The translations under genes and the position numbers were made by a program. The notes beneath the pieces were generated by a model. The model saw only the letters and a list, made by a program, of their open reading frames with translations, ran no database searches and had not been told where the DNA came from. Shown here one piece after another: positions 24,363 through 35,289 of a stretch of DNA of 64,000 nt. Numbering within the stretch: the first letter of the stretch is position 1; each line of letters begins with the position of its first letter. The stretch lies in the NCBI RefSeq assembly GCF_030345715.1, contig NZ_JAUASX010000018.1, forward strand, positions 1 through 64,000. The letters run 5' to 3'. Origin of the DNA: Solimonas sp. SE-A11 (GTDB lineage: Bacteria > Pseudomonadota > Gammaproteobacteria > Nevskiales > Nevskiaceae).

Positions 24363-25601
24363 GTGCGGTCCATCGTCCTGCTGGCCATGCTGTTTGCGAT
24401 GCCTGCCGCGTTTGCGGCGGAGCTGCGCGACCTGCGCCTGTGGGAAAGCCAGGACTCCACCCGCATCGTGTTCGACCTGAGCACCGACGCGCAGCACAAG
24501 GTCTTCACGCTCGCCAATCCGGACCGCATCGTCGTCGATATCGGCGGCCTCTCGCCGTCGGCCATGGCGCGCATCAATCGCGTGACCGGCAAGGGCCTGG
24601 TGCGCCGCGTGCGCTCCGGTATCCAGGATGGCGGCGTCCGCGTGGTGCTGGATGTCAGCGAGGCCGTGAATCCCAAGAGCTTCGTGCTCACCCCCAATGA
24701 CGAGCACGGCTACCGCCTGGTGCTGGATCTGCCAGGCCGGCCGCGTACCGCGCCGGCCGCGGAACAGGCCCCGGTGGTGACGGCTGCCGCGCCGGTGGCC
24801 GCGCCGACGCCGGTCATGGCCGCACCGCCCGCGCCGGCGATGCCGCCGATGAAGCTGCAGGAGCGGCCGGTGGTGATCGCGATCGACGCCGGCCATGGCG
24901 GCGAAGACCCGGGCGCGCGCGGCAAGAGCGGCCTCGAGGAGAAGGAGGTGGCGCTGGCCATCGCCCGCAAGTTGGCCAAGGCGATCAACGCCGAGCCGGG
25001 CATGAAGGCCGTGCTGACCCGTGACGGTGACTACTTCCTCAAGCTGCGCGATCGCGTGAACATCGCGCGCAAGCATCAGGCCGACTTGTTCGTCTCGGTG
25101 CATGCCAATGCCTTCCACAACCGTGACCTGCACGGCACTGCCGTGTACGTGCTGTCGGACAAGGGCGCCACCAACGAGCACGCGCGCTGGCTCGCCCGCA
25201 AGGAGAACGAGGCCGACCTGGTGGGCGGTGTCGAGATCCACGGCAAGGACAAGGAACTGGCGGCGGTGCTGATCGACCTGTCGCAGAGCGCGACGATGGA
25301 AGCCAGCTTCGACGTCGGCGGTCGCATCCTCAAGTCGATGGGCAAGGTCAACAAGCTGCAGAAGGCCGACGTGCAGCAGGCTGGCTTCATGGTGCTCAAG
25401 GCGCCGGACATCCCCTCGGTGCTGGTGGAAACGGCCTTCATCACCAACGAGCGCGAGGAGGCCCTGTTGGCCGACGATGACTACCGCGAGAAGCTTGCGC
25501 GCTCGATCCTGGACGGTATCAAGGGTTACTTCGTCAGCTACCGGCCGCAGCAGCAGATGGTCGAGGCCGTGGCCGGCCCGCAGGAAGTCAGCCTCAAGTA
25601 G
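24363..25601 (+). CDS. amiC: N-acetylmuramoyl-L-alanine amidase (AmiB/AmiC type)
   Basis: This periplasmic zinc amidase splits septal peptidoglycan during cell separation. The GTG at 24363, seven bases after GGGGGT, gives a signal peptide (VRSIVLLAMLFAMPAAFA). An AMIN domain (about 22-125), which targets septal peptidoglycan, is followed by a Pro/Ala linker (about 130-165) and the Amidase_3 domain. Zinc ligands are in IDAGHGGEDPGARG, the EKEVAL glutamate and SVHANAF; the catalytic Glu is in LVETAFITN. A TTG at 24309 would bury the signal peptide behind 18 extra residues. There is no LysM domain, so it is closer to AmiC than to E. coli AmiB, although it occupies the amiB locus. The symbol is therefore tentative. 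Confidence 0.9.
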   Translation: MRSIVLLAMLFAMPAAFAAELRDLRLWESQDSTRIVFDLSTDAQHKVFTLANPDRIVVDIGGLSPSAMARINRVTGKGLVRRVRSGIQDGGVRVVLDVSEAVNPKSFVLTPNDEHGYRLVLDLPGRPRTAPAAEQAPVVTAAAPVAAPTPVMAAPPAPAMPPMKLQERPVVIAIDAGHGGEDPGARGKSGLEEKEVALAIARKLAKAINAEPGMKAVLTRDGDYFLKLRDRVNIARKHQADLFVSVHANAFHNRDLHGTAVYVLSDKGATNEHARWLARKENEADLVGGVEIHGKDKELAAVLIDLSQSATMEASFDVGGRILKSMGKVNKLQKADVQQAGFMVLKAPDIPSVLVETAFITNEREEALLADDDYREKLARSILDGIKGYFVSYRPQQQMVEAVAGPQEVSLK

Positions 25602-25646
25602 GCGCTTCAAGGTTTACACATAGGCCTTCCTGACCGGAGGCATTCA

Positions 25647-25682
25647 GGCCCTGGCGTTGCTCCCGCCGGGGCCTTTTTCTTT
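25647..25682 (+). terminator. Intrinsic terminator between amiC and mutL
   Basis: A 10-bp stem GGCCCTGGCG/CGCCGGGGCC (25647-25656 with 25664-25673, one T-G pair) is followed by TTTTTCTTTT. It is a strong canonical terminator, so mutL is either read through at reduced level or has its own promoter in the 30 bases that follow. Confidence 0.85.
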
Positions 25683-25711
25683 TCGGCATTCCCCTGGCGG
25701 CCGGCTACCAT

Positions 25712-27544
25712 ATGCGGATGTCGATCCAGATCCTTCCCGATGTCCTGGTCAACCAGATCGCCGCCGGCGAGGTGGTGGAGCGCCCCGCCGCCGTGGTCAA
25801 GGAACTGGTGGAGAACGCCTTCGACGCCGGTGCACGCCGTATCGAGGTGGAAATCGAGCAGGGCGGCCTGGGGCTGATCCGCATCACCGACGATGGCGGC
25901 GGCATCGCCCCGCAGGAACTGGCACTGGCCCTGACGCGCCACGCCACCAGCAAGATCGGCTCGCTGGACGACCTGGAGCAGGTGGCCAGCTTCGGGTTTC
26001 GTGGCGAGGCGCTGCCCAGCATCCTGTCGGTGTCGCGCCTGAGCCTGGTGTCGCGTACTCCGGGCGACGGTCATGCCTGGCAGGTCGACGGGGCCGGTGC
26101 TTTGGAGAGCGAAAAGCCGCAGCCGGCCGCGCATCCCCACGGCACCAGCGTCGTCGTGCGGGACTTGTTCTTCAACACGCCCGCGCGGCGCAAGTTCATG
26201 AAGTCCGAATCCACCGAGTTCCGGCACATCCAGCAACTGGTCGGGCGGCTGGCGCTGTCGCGCTTCGCGCACGGCTTCCGCCTGCTGCACAACCGCCGCA
26301 AGGTGCTGGACCTGCCGCCGGTGGACGACGAGGTCGGCCGTGAGGAGCGTGTCGGCACCGTCTGCGGCGAGGAGTTCCTGCGCCATGCCGTGTTCCTCGA
26401 CGAGCAGCGCGGCGGGCTGCGCCTCTGGGGCTGGGTGGCCCTGCCGGCCTTTGCCCGCGGGCAGGCGGACCTGCAGTTCCTCTACGTCAACGGCCGCGCG
26501 GTGCGCGACAAGCTGATGACGCATGCCCTGCGCCGTGCCTTTGCCGACGCCATGCATTCCACGCATTACCCGGCCTACGTGCTGTACCTGGAGCTGGATC
26601 CGGCGCGGGTGGACGTCAACGTGCATCCTCAGAAGGCCGAGGTGCGCTTCCGCGATTCGTCCATGGTGCACGACTTCCTGTTCGGCACCGTGCACCGCGT
26701 GTTGCGTGAACTGCGCCCCGATCCGGCGCTGAATCGTCCGGCCCAGTTCGTGGCGCCCATGCCGCCCGCGCCGGAGCCGCAGCAGTCGGGCTTCCGCTAC
26801 GCGGCGCCTGCGTCGCGCTACGAGGAGGCTCGCGAGGTCGCCGCGCCGGCCTGGACCGCGCTGGCGGCTCAGGTCGCACAACTGCCGCAATCGCAGCCGG
26901 TCTCGCTGTCGATGCCGGCACCGGCATCCGGGCTGTCGGTGGAGCCGGAGGAGCAGCCCCTGGGCCACGCCCTGGCGCAGCTGCAGGGCGTCTACATCCT
27001 GGCGCAGAACCGCCATGGCCTGGTGGTGGTGGACGCCCATGCCGCCCATGAGCGGGTGTTGTACGAGCGCCTGAAGAAGCAGTTGGCGGAGGGCGGGGTG
27101 CCGTCCCAGGCCCTGCTGGTGCCGGAGCGCCTGCAACTGCCGGAAGATGCGGTCGATGCGCTGGAGGCACGCCGCGAGGAGCTGTCGCGCTACGGCCTGC
27201 AGATCGACCGCGCCGGGCCAGGGTCGGTGCTGCTGCGCGCGGTGCCGCCGCTGCTGTCGCGCGAGGACGTGCCCGCCTTCGTGCGCAGCCTGGTGTCGGA
27301 CGAGGACCTGCGCGAGAGCTCGCATCATCTCGGCGAGGTGCTGGATGCCCAGCACCGCGTGATGGCCGACATGGCCTGCAAGGCGGCGATCAAGGCCAAC
27401 CGGCGCCTGACGCTCCCGGAGATGGAAGCGCTGCTGCGCGACATGGAGCGCACCGAGTTGGCCGACCAGTGCAATCACGGCCGGCCGACCTGGATCCAGG
27501 TGGACATGGCGGGGCTGGATCGCTTGTTCCTGCGTGGGCGCTGA
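25712..27544 (+). CDS. mutL: DNA mismatch repair protein MutL
   Basis: MutL couples mismatch recognition by MutS to strand removal. The 610-residue protein has the GHKL ATPase motifs ENAFDAGA, TDDGGGI and GFRGEALPS, followed by a Pro/Ala-rich linker (about 335-410) and a C-terminal dimerisation domain. That domain contains DAHAAHERVLYE (from Asp441), matching the DxHA-x2-E-x4-E endonuclease motif of MutL proteins that nick DNA themselves, and CNHGRPTW near the end. E. coli MutL lacks this and relies on MutH. A start at Met3 (25718) is also possible. miaA follows after four bases. Confidence 0.96.
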   Translation: MRMSIQILPDVLVNQIAAGEVVERPAAVVKELVENAFDAGARRIEVEIEQGGLGLIRITDDGGGIAPQELALALTRHATSKIGSLDDLEQVASFGFRGEALPSILSVSRLSLVSRTPGDGHAWQVDGAGALESEKPQPAAHPHGTSVVVRDLFFNTPARRKFMKSESTEFRHIQQLVGRLALSRFAHGFRLLHNRRKVLDLPPVDDEVGREERVGTVCGEEFLRHAVFLDEQRGGLRLWGWVALPAFARGQADLQFLYVNGRAVRDKLMTHALRRAFADAMHSTHYPAYVLYLELDPARVDVNVHPQKAEVRFRDSSMVHDFLFGTVHRVLRELRPDPALNRPAQFVAPMPPAPEPQQSGFRYAAPASRYEEAREVAAPAWTALAAQVAQLPQSQPVSLSMPAPASGLSVEPEEQPLGHALAQLQGVYILAQNRHGLVVVDAHAAHERVLYERLKKQLAEGGVPSQALLVPERLQLPEDAVDALEARREELSRYGLQIDRAGPGSVLLRAVPPLLSREDVPAFVRSLVSDEDLRESSHHLGEVLDAQHRVMADMACKAAIKANRRLTLPEMEALLRDMERTELADQCNHGRPTWIQVDMAGLDRLFLRGR

Positions 27545-27548
27545 AACG

Positions 27549-28490
27549 ATGTTCCCTGTCATCCTGCTGATGGGGCCCACCGCCTCCGGCAAGACCCAGC
27601 TGTCGCTGGATCTCGCGGCGCAGTTGCCGGTGGAGATCGTCAGCGTCGACTCGGCCCTGGTCTACCGCGGCATGGACATCGGCGCCGCCAAGCCCGATGC
27701 CGCCACGCGTGCCGCAGTGCCGCACCACCTGATCGACATCCTGGAGCCCAGCGAGATCTATTCCGCCGCGCGCTTCCGCGACGATGCCCTGCGGCTGATC
27801 GACGAGATCCGCGGCCGTGGCCGCATCCCGTTGCTGGCGGGCGGCACCATGCTGTACTTCCGCGCCCTGCAGCAGGGCCTGTCGGACCTGCCATCGGCCA
27901 ATGCCGAACTACGCCTGCGCCTGGAGCAGGAGGCCGAACTGGTCGGCTGGGCCGGCATGCATGCGAAGCTCGCCGCCCTGGACCCGGCCACCGCGGCGCG
28001 CCTGCACCCGAACGATGCGCAGCGCATCCAGCGGGCGCTGGAGGTGATCGAACTCAGCGGCGCGTCGCCCAGCGACTGGTACGCACGTCCCAAGCCCAAG
28101 GGCATGGAAGGGCCGGTGATCAAGCTGGCCCTGAATCCGCCGCAGCGTTCGGAACTGCACCGGCGCATCGAGTTGCGCTTCCGGCAGATGATGGAACAGG
28201 GCTTCCTGGACGAGGTGCGACGCCTGCGCGCCCGCGGTGACCTGCATGCCGACCTGCCGTCGGTGCGGGCCGTCGGCTATCGGCAGCTCTGGGATCACCT
28301 GGAGGGGCGGGGGACGCTGGAAGAGGCCGTGGGGCGCGGCATCGCGGCGACGCGCCAGTTCGCCAAGCGTCAGCTGACCTGGCTGCGCTCGGAGCCGGAA
28401 CTGCAGTGGCTGAACCCCGCCGAACCTGAACTTTTGTCCCGTGCGCTCAGTCTGATCGGGGCGCCTGTACGGGGCGTGCGCGGGACTTGA
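27549..28490 (+). CDS. miaA: tRNA dimethylallyltransferase
   Basis: MiaA adds the isopentenyl group to A37 of tRNAs reading UNN codons. The 313-residue product begins MFPVILLMGPTASGKTQLS, with the P-loop at residues 9-16. DSALVYRGMDIGAAKP and PHHLIDILEPSE are family hallmarks, and RQFAKRQLTWLRSE is near the C-terminus. The start is set by the gap after mutL. In E. coli miaA precedes hfq, as here. Confidence 0.96.
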   Translation: MFPVILLMGPTASGKTQLSLDLAAQLPVEIVSVDSALVYRGMDIGAAKPDAATRAAVPHHLIDILEPSEIYSAARFRDDALRLIDEIRGRGRIPLLAGGTMLYFRALQQGLSDLPSANAELRLRLEQEAELVGWAGMHAKLAALDPATAARLHPNDAQRIQRALEVIELSGASPSDWYARPKPKGMEGPVIKLALNPPQRSELHRRIELRFRQMMEQGFLDEVRRLRARGDLHADLPSVRAVGYRQLWDHLEGRGTLEEAVGRGIAATRQFAKRQLTWLRSEPELQWLNPAEPELLSRALSLIGAPVRGVRGT

Positions 28491-28580
28491 CAAGTGGTAC
28501 ACTCGCCCCGCCGGGATATCCGGCCGTTGCGGTGTGCGAGGTTCCAGCCGCAGGACGAACATTAAAATAGGGAACAGAAC

Positions 28581-28865
28581 ATGTCTAAAGGTCATACGTT
28601 ACAAGAACCGTTTCTCAACGCCCTGCGCAAGGAACGCATCCCGGTTTCGATCTACCTGGTGAACGGCATCAAGCTGCAGGGCCAGATCGAATCCTTCGAC
28701 TCCTTCGTCGTCCTGCTGCGCAACAGCGTAAGCCAGATGGTCTACAAGCACGCCATTTCGACCATCGTGCCGGCGCGCGCCGTCCGTATCTTCGACGGCA
28801 GCAGCAGCGATTCCTCCGACCATCATGGCCACGAGGGTGGCGCTTCGGAAGCGCCGTCGGCCTGA
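28581..28865 (+). CDS. hfq: RNA chaperone Hfq
   Basis: Hfq is the hexameric Sm-like chaperone that pairs small RNAs with mRNAs. The 94-residue protein has the Sm1 core ([20 protein letters not shown], about 16-35) and the Sm2 motif YKHAIST (about 55-61). A short disordered Ser/His-rich tail follows. The distal-face and proximal-face residues appear normal. The 90-base leader contains TTGACA at 28487-28492 but no matching -10, so I do not call a promoter. Confidence 0.97.
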   Translation: MSKGHTLQEPFLNALRKERIPVSIYLVNGIKLQGQIESFDSFVVLLRNSVSQMVYKHAISTIVPARAVRIFDGSSSDSSDHHGHEGGASEAPSA

Positions 28866-28895
28866 CGTCGTCTCAGGTTTCCCAGCTTTACCGCG

Positions 28896-28932
28896 CCACC
28901 CATGCCGGCACCAGCCGGCATGGGTGGCCTTT
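28896..28932 (+). terminator. Strong hairpin with weak T-tract after hfq
   Basis: A 14-bp perfect stem, CCACCCATGCCGGC with its complement (28896-28909 with 28914-28927), has an ACCA loop and is followed by CCTTTGCATTT. The weak T-tract suggests partial termination, or an end that protects hfq mRNA from 3' decay, before hflX. Confidence 0.65.
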
Positions 28933-28945
28933 GCATTTCTGAATC

Positions 28946-30262
28946 ATGTTTGAACGTCCCAAGTCCGGCCAGAAGGCCATCCTCGTCCACCTTGAGTTTC
29001 CCGGTGCCGATTTCGATTCGGACAGGCAGGAATTCGTGGAGCTCTGCGTCTCGGCCGGTGCCGAGGTGCTCAACGTCATCGGCGGCAGCCGCAAGGACCC
29101 CGATTCCGGCCTGTTCGTGGGCAGCGGCAAGGCCCAGGAAGTGGCCGACAGCGTTGCCGCCACCGGTGCCGAGCTGGTCATCTTCAATCACCCGCTGTCG
29201 CCTAGCCAGGAGCGCAACCTGGAGAAGCTGGTCAGCGCCCGCGTGCTGGGGCGCGCCGGCCTGATCCTGGACATCTTCGCCCAGCGCGCTCGCACCCACG
29301 AGGGCAAGCTGCAGGTGGAGCTGGCCCAGCTGCAGCACATGTCCACCCGCCTGATTCGCGGCTGGACGCATCTCGAGCGCCAGGGCGGCGGCCGCGGCAT
29401 CGGCATGACCGGCCCGGGTGAAACCCAGCTCGAGCTGGATCGCCGCCTGATCAAGACCCGCATCGCCACGCTCAAGCGGCACCTGGAGACCGTGCGTACC
29501 CGGCGCCAGCAGAATCGCGTGGCGCGCATCCGCAACAACGTGCCGACCGTGTCACTGGTGGGCTACACCAACGCCGGCAAGTCGACGCTGTTCAACGCCC
29601 TGACCGGCGATACCACCTTTGCCTCCAGCGTGCTGTTCGCGACCCTGGATACCACGGTGCGCAAACTGGAACTGCCGGCCGGCGAGCCGGTGGTGCTGGC
29701 CGACACAGTGGGCTTCATCCGCGACCTGCCGCATGACCTGGTGGCCGCTTTCCGCGCTACCCTGGAGGAGGCCCGCGAGGCCGCCCTGCTGCTGCACGTG
29801 ATCGACGCCGCCGACCCCGAGCGCCTGACTCGCATCAGCCAGGTCGAGGAAGTACTCAAGGAGATCGGCGCCGACGAGGTGCCGCGCCTGCAGGTGTTCA
29901 ACAAGATCGACCTGCGCGAGGGCGAACTGCCGCGCATCGAGCGTGACGACGAGGGGGTGCCGGTCCGGGCCTTTGTCTCCGCACGTACCGGTGAGGGACT
30001 GGACGCCCTGCGCGAAGCCATCGCCGAGCGTATCCGCCCGCAGCTGCAGAGCTTCGAGCTGGTGGTGCCGCCGCGGGCGGCGAAGCTGCGGGCGCAGCTT
30101 TTCGCCCTGAACGCCATCCTGTCCGAATCCCTGGACGAGGACGGCAATTTCCACCTCAGGATCAGCCTGTCCTGGGAGCGCCTGCGCGGCCTCTGCGTCG
30201 CCGCGGGCCTGGAACCGCCTCCCGCGCCGACGGTCATTGAGGAATGGGAGATGGGGCTCTGA
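28946..30262 (+). CDS. hflX: Ribosome-associated GTPase HflX
   Basis: HflX is a GTPase that splits stalled 70S ribosomes, notably after heat stress. The 438-residue protein has the N-terminal HflX domain (about 1-190, with GSGKAQEVAD and the coiled helix ending ERQGGGRGIGMTGPGETQLE). The G domain follows, with GYTNAGKSTLFN (G1), DTVGFIRDLPH (G3) and FNKID (G4), then a short C-terminal domain. It sits between hfq and hflK as in E. coli. Confidence 0.96.
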   Translation: MFERPKSGQKAILVHLEFPGADFDSDRQEFVELCVSAGAEVLNVIGGSRKDPDSGLFVGSGKAQEVADSVAATGAELVIFNHPLSPSQERNLEKLVSARVLGRAGLILDIFAQRARTHEGKLQVELAQLQHMSTRLIRGWTHLERQGGGRGIGMTGPGETQLELDRRLIKTRIATLKRHLETVRTRRQQNRVARIRNNVPTVSLVGYTNAGKSTLFNALTGDTTFASSVLFATLDTTVRKLELPAGEPVVLADTVGFIRDLPHDLVAAFRATLEEAREAALLLHVIDAADPERLTRISQVEEVLKEIGADEVPRLQVFNKIDLREGELPRIERDDEGVPVRAFVSARTGEGLDALREAIAERIRPQLQSFELVVPPRAAKLRAQLFALNAILSESLDEDGNFHLRISLSWERLRGLCVAAGLEPPPAPTVIEEWEMGL

Positions 30263-30417
30263 GGGCCCTTGCGCCCATGGATCGGGCCGGCGCTGGCGTG
30301 ATTTATTGGCGCATAGGCTCTAAAATCTCGCACTCTAAAATATTGAAAGTCCCCCGATTTTTCGCTTCCCCCGCTTCGGGAAATACCCTGTCCCCCGCTT
30401 GTTTTTCAGCAGCAACA

Positions 30418-30498
30418 ATGGCTTGGAACGAGCCGGACCGGATTCGGGTGCCCCTCGCGGCATCGGCTACGAAAGGAAATACGAATGGCATGGAATGA
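30418..30498 (+). CDS. Small upstream ORF repeating the hflK start
   Basis: A 26-codon frame begins ATGGCTTGGAACGAGCC and encodes MAWNEPDRIRVPLAASATKG and six more residues. Its first six residues are identical to those of HflK (MAWNEP), yet four of the six codons differ, each only at the third base. The frame ends at TGA 30496-30498, past the hflK ATG at 30485, so ribosomes finishing it would be at the hflK start. There is no strong ribosome-binding site (AGCAGC only). It may be a leader peptide, the remnant of an older hflK start, or a chance duplication. Confidence 0.4.
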   Translation: MAWNEPDRIRVPLAASATKGNTNGME

Positions 30499-31621
30499 AC
30501 CCGGCCCCGGCAAAGACCCCTGGAGCCAGGGGCCCAAGAAGGGCGGCGAAGGTCCTCCGGATCTGGATGAAATGCTGAAGCGCTTCAAGTCGCGCTTCGG
30601 CGGTGGTGGCGGTCGCACCCCTCCGGGGACGCGCGCGCCGTTGCCTTTCGGGCTGATCGGCCTGATCGCGGCCCTGTTCGGCGTGCTGTGGCTGGTGTCC
30701 GGCTTCTACGTGGTGGACGAGCAGGAGCGCGCCGTGACGCTGCGCTTCGGCAAGTACGTGGGTACCACCGAGCCGGGCCTGCGCTGGCACATCCCCTGGC
30801 CGGTGGACAAGGTCGAGATCGTCAACGTGACGGGCGTGCGCGAGGCGCGCGACGAGGCCACGATGCTGACGCGCGACGAGAACATCGTCGTGGTCGAGCT
30901 CAAGGTCCAGTACCGCGTGTCCAACGTCGAGGACTACGTCTTCAGCGTAAACGACCCGGACCTGACCATGCGCCAGGCCACCACCTCGGCCGTGCGCGCC
31001 GTGGTGGGCGGCAACTCCATGGACTTCGTGCTGACCGAAGGCCGTGAAGAGATGGCCAACCGCACCAAGGCGATCCTGCAGGAGCTGCTGGACAGCTACA
31101 ACGTCGGCCTGGTGGTCACCGAAGTGAACCTGCAGCAGGCCCAGCCGCCGGAGCCGGTGCAGGCCGCCTTCGCCGACGCCATCAAGGCCCGTGAAGACCA
31201 GCAGCGTGCCCGCAACGAGGCCCTGGCCTACGCCAACGACCGCCTGCCCAAGGCGCGCGGTGCCGCCGCTCGCCAGGTGGAGGAAGCAAACGCCTACCGC
31301 GAGCAGGTGGTGGCCAAAGCGCAGGGTGACGCGGCGCGCTTCCAGCAGCTGCTGGTGGAGTACAAGAAGTCGCCGCGCGTGACGCGCGAGCGCATGTACC
31401 TTGACACCATGAGCAGCGTGCTGGGCAGCTCCAGCAAGGTGCTGGTGGACGTGGACAAGGGCAGCCCGATGCTCTACCTGCCGCTGGACCAGCTGATGAA
31501 AACGGCCCCGGCAACGCCGCGCGACAGCGCGTCCGACTACATCACCGCGCCCAGCGCGCTGCCGGGAGCCGGCAGCCTGCAGGGCGGCGATCCTTCGCGC
31601 TCGCGCGACCGGGGACGTTGA
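30485..31621 (+). CDS. hflK: FtsH protease modulator HflK
   Basis: HflK with HflC forms a periplasm-facing SPFH cage around the membrane protease FtsH and moderates its activity. The 378-residue product has a Gly-rich cytoplasmic N-terminus (PGPGKDPWSQGP... to about residue 50), one transmembrane helix (about 57-77, FGLIGLIAALFGVLWLVSGF), and the SPFH/band-7 domain (about 80-290). A long helical region and a Pro/Ser tail end the protein. AGGA at 30473-30476 serves the ATG. hflC follows directly. Confidence 0.95.
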   Translation: MAWNEPGPGKDPWSQGPKKGGEGPPDLDEMLKRFKSRFGGGGGRTPPGTRAPLPFGLIGLIAALFGVLWLVSGFYVVDEQERAVTLRFGKYVGTTEPGLRWHIPWPVDKVEIVNVTGVREARDEATMLTRDENIVVVELKVQYRVSNVEDYVFSVNDPDLTMRQATTSAVRAVVGGNSMDFVLTEGREEMANRTKAILQELLDSYNVGLVVTEVNLQQAQPPEPVQAAFADAIKAREDQQRARNEALAYANDRLPKARGAAARQVEEANAYREQVVAKAQGDAARFQQLLVEYKKSPRVTRERMYLDTMSSVLGSSSKVLVDVDKGSPMLYLPLDQLMKTAPATPRDSASDYITAPSALPGAGSLQGGDPSRSRDRGR

Positions 31622-31623
31622 TC

Positions 31624-32493
31624 ATGAGCAAGAATCCTGTTTTCTGGGCCGCGCTGGGACTGATGGCGCTGCTCACCATCACCAACTCCTTCTTCATCGT
31701 CGACCAGCGCGAGAAGGCCGTGCTGTTCCAGCTCGGTGAACTCAAGGGCAAGGACTACGCTCCGGGCCTGCACGTGAAGACGCCGTTCTTCCAGGACGTG
31801 CGCCGCTTCGACGGCCGCATCCTGACGCTGGACAACCAGACCGAGAACTTCCTGACGGTCGAGAAGAAGAACGTCGAGGTCGATTTCTACGTCAAGTGGC
31901 GCATCTCCGACGCGGCGATCTACTACCGGGCCACTGGTGGCCAGGAGATCGTCGCGTCCGACCGACTGTCCTCGATCCTCAACCGCGGTCTGCGCGACCA
32001 GTTCGGCTCGCGCACGATCCAGCAGGCCGTGGCCGACGACCGCGATTCCATGGTGCAGGAAGTGGAGAAGGACGCCGCCTCCAAGGTCAAGGACCTGGGT
32101 ATCGAGGTGGTGGACATCCGCATCAAGTCGATCAACCTGCCGAAGAACGTCAGCGAATCGGTCTACGACCGCATGCGCGCCGAGCGTATCGGCGTGGCCA
32201 CCGACCTGCGCGCCCGTGGTGCCGAAGACGCGGAAAAGATCCGCGCCGAGGCCGACCGCACCGCGCAGGTCACGCTGGCCAACGCCTACAAGCAGGCCGA
32301 AACCCTCAAGGGCCAGGGCGATGCGCTGGCGGCCGAGATCTACGCCAAGGCTTATGGCCAGGATGCCGAGTTCTACAGCTTCTACCGCTCGCTCAACGTC
32401 TACCGCGAGAGCATGGGTGGCAGCCAGAACCTGATGGTGCTGGAGCCCAAGGGCGAGCTGTTCCGCTACTTCAAGGGCGCTGGCGCCAAGTAG
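31624..32493 (+). CDS. hflC: FtsH protease modulator HflC
   Basis: HflC is the partner of HflK in the HflKC-FtsH complex. The 289-residue protein has an N-terminal signal-anchor helix (about 5-25), FIVDQREKAVLFQLGE at the start of the band-7 domain, and the conserved C-terminal helical segment AYGQDAEFYSFYRSL. The ATG at 31624 lies two bases after the hflK stop. An in-frame TTG at 31618 would add two residues only. Confidence 0.95.
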   Translation: MSKNPVFWAALGLMALLTITNSFFIVDQREKAVLFQLGELKGKDYAPGLHVKTPFFQDVRRFDGRILTLDNQTENFLTVEKKNVEVDFYVKWRISDAAIYYRATGGQEIVASDRLSSILNRGLRDQFGSRTIQQAVADDRDSMVQEVEKDAASKVKDLGIEVVDIRIKSINLPKNVSESVYDRMRAERIGVATDLRARGAEDAEKIRAEADRTAQVTLANAYKQAETLKGQGDALAAEIYAKAYGQDAEFYSFYRSLNVYRESMGGSQNLMVLEPKGELFRYFKGAGAK

Positions 32494-32494
32494 T

Positions 32495-32680
32495 GTGGAT
32501 TGGAACGAACTCCTGCGCGCGCTGGCGCTGGTCATGGTGATCGAAGGGCTGTTGCCCTTCGTGGCCCCGGCCCGCTGGCGCCAAATGATGCTGTCGGTCA
32601 TGCAGCTGGACAGCCGCCACATCCGCATCATCGGCCTGGGGTCGATGCTCGGCGGCGTTGTCCTGCTCAACCTGCTCTAG
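32495..32680 (+). CDS. DUF2065 (YjeT-like) small membrane protein
   Basis: This 61-residue protein begins VDWNELLRALALVMVIEGLL, has two hydrophobic segments (about 5-25 and 44-61) and the central PARWRQMMLSVMQLDSRHIR of the DUF2065 family. It matches E. coli YjeT in size and in position, directly after hflC. The GTG start follows the hflC stop by one base. The function is unknown; context suggests a link with the HflKC complex. Confidence 0.88.
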   Translation: MDWNELLRALALVMVIEGLLPFVAPARWRQMMLSVMQLDSRHIRIIGLGSMLGGVVLLNLL

Positions 32681-32690
32681 AAGCCTAGTC

Positions 32691-34996
<2,306 letters not shown>

Positions 34997-35127
34997 TTCC
35001 TGCTGTTTCCCGCTTCCTGGGTCCCATCCGCGGCGCCTTCTTGCCCTCCCCACCGGGGGCAGGGGCGCCTGCGGGCGTTGGGGCTGGGGATGTGGAACAC
35101 TATTGCCGTGTTCAGGTGGGCCCCAAA

Positions 35128-35160
35128 ACAAAAAAACCCGGCCGAAGCCAGGTTGTTTTG
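35128..35160 (-). terminator. Intrinsic terminator of tRNA-Leu
   Basis: On the minus strand AACCTGGC/GCCGGGTT (35135-35142 with 35147-35154, one U-G pair) closes a TTCG loop and is followed by a seven-base T-run. On the plus strand the stem has a C-A mismatch, so it would act less well on purA. Confidence 0.8.
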
Positions 35161-35162
35161 TT

Positions 35163-35247
35163 TGGTGCCCAAGAGAGGACTCGAACCTCCACGGTTTTAC
35201 CCGCCAGTACCTGAAACTGGTGCGTCTACCAATTCCGCCACCTGGGC
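35163..35247 (-). tRNA. tRNA-Leu (anticodon CAG)
   Basis: The minus strand folds as an 85-base class II tRNA with an encoded CCA end. The acceptor stem starts GCCCAGG, the D-loop has GGCGGAATTGGTAGACGC, the typical tRNA-Leu form, and the anticodon loop TTCAGGT, closed by CCAGT/ACTGG, gives CAG. A long variable arm (GGCGGGTAAAACCGT) and a GAGG-TTCGAGT-CCTC T-arm follow. It reads CUG, likely the most used Leu codon here. Confidence 0.96.
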
Positions 35248-35260
35248 AACAGGGGCGCGC

Positions 35261-35289
35261 ATTTTCGCCATGAGGCACCGCTTTGTCAA
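35261..35289 (-). promoter_or_regulatory. Sigma-70 promoter of tRNA-Leu, overlapping the rnr start
   Basis: On the minus strand a perfect TTGACA (35284-35289) is 17 bases from GAAAAT (35261-35266). A G/C-rich discriminator (GCGCGCCCC), typical of stringent control, follows. Transcription would start about seven bases before the mature tRNA. The -35 element overlaps the first codons of the divergent rnr gene. Confidence 0.75.

Noticed and set aside
28487-28515. TTGACA as the -35 of an hfq promoter
   Set aside because: No acceptable -10 lies 16-18 bases downstream; TACACT is too close and GATATC too far.
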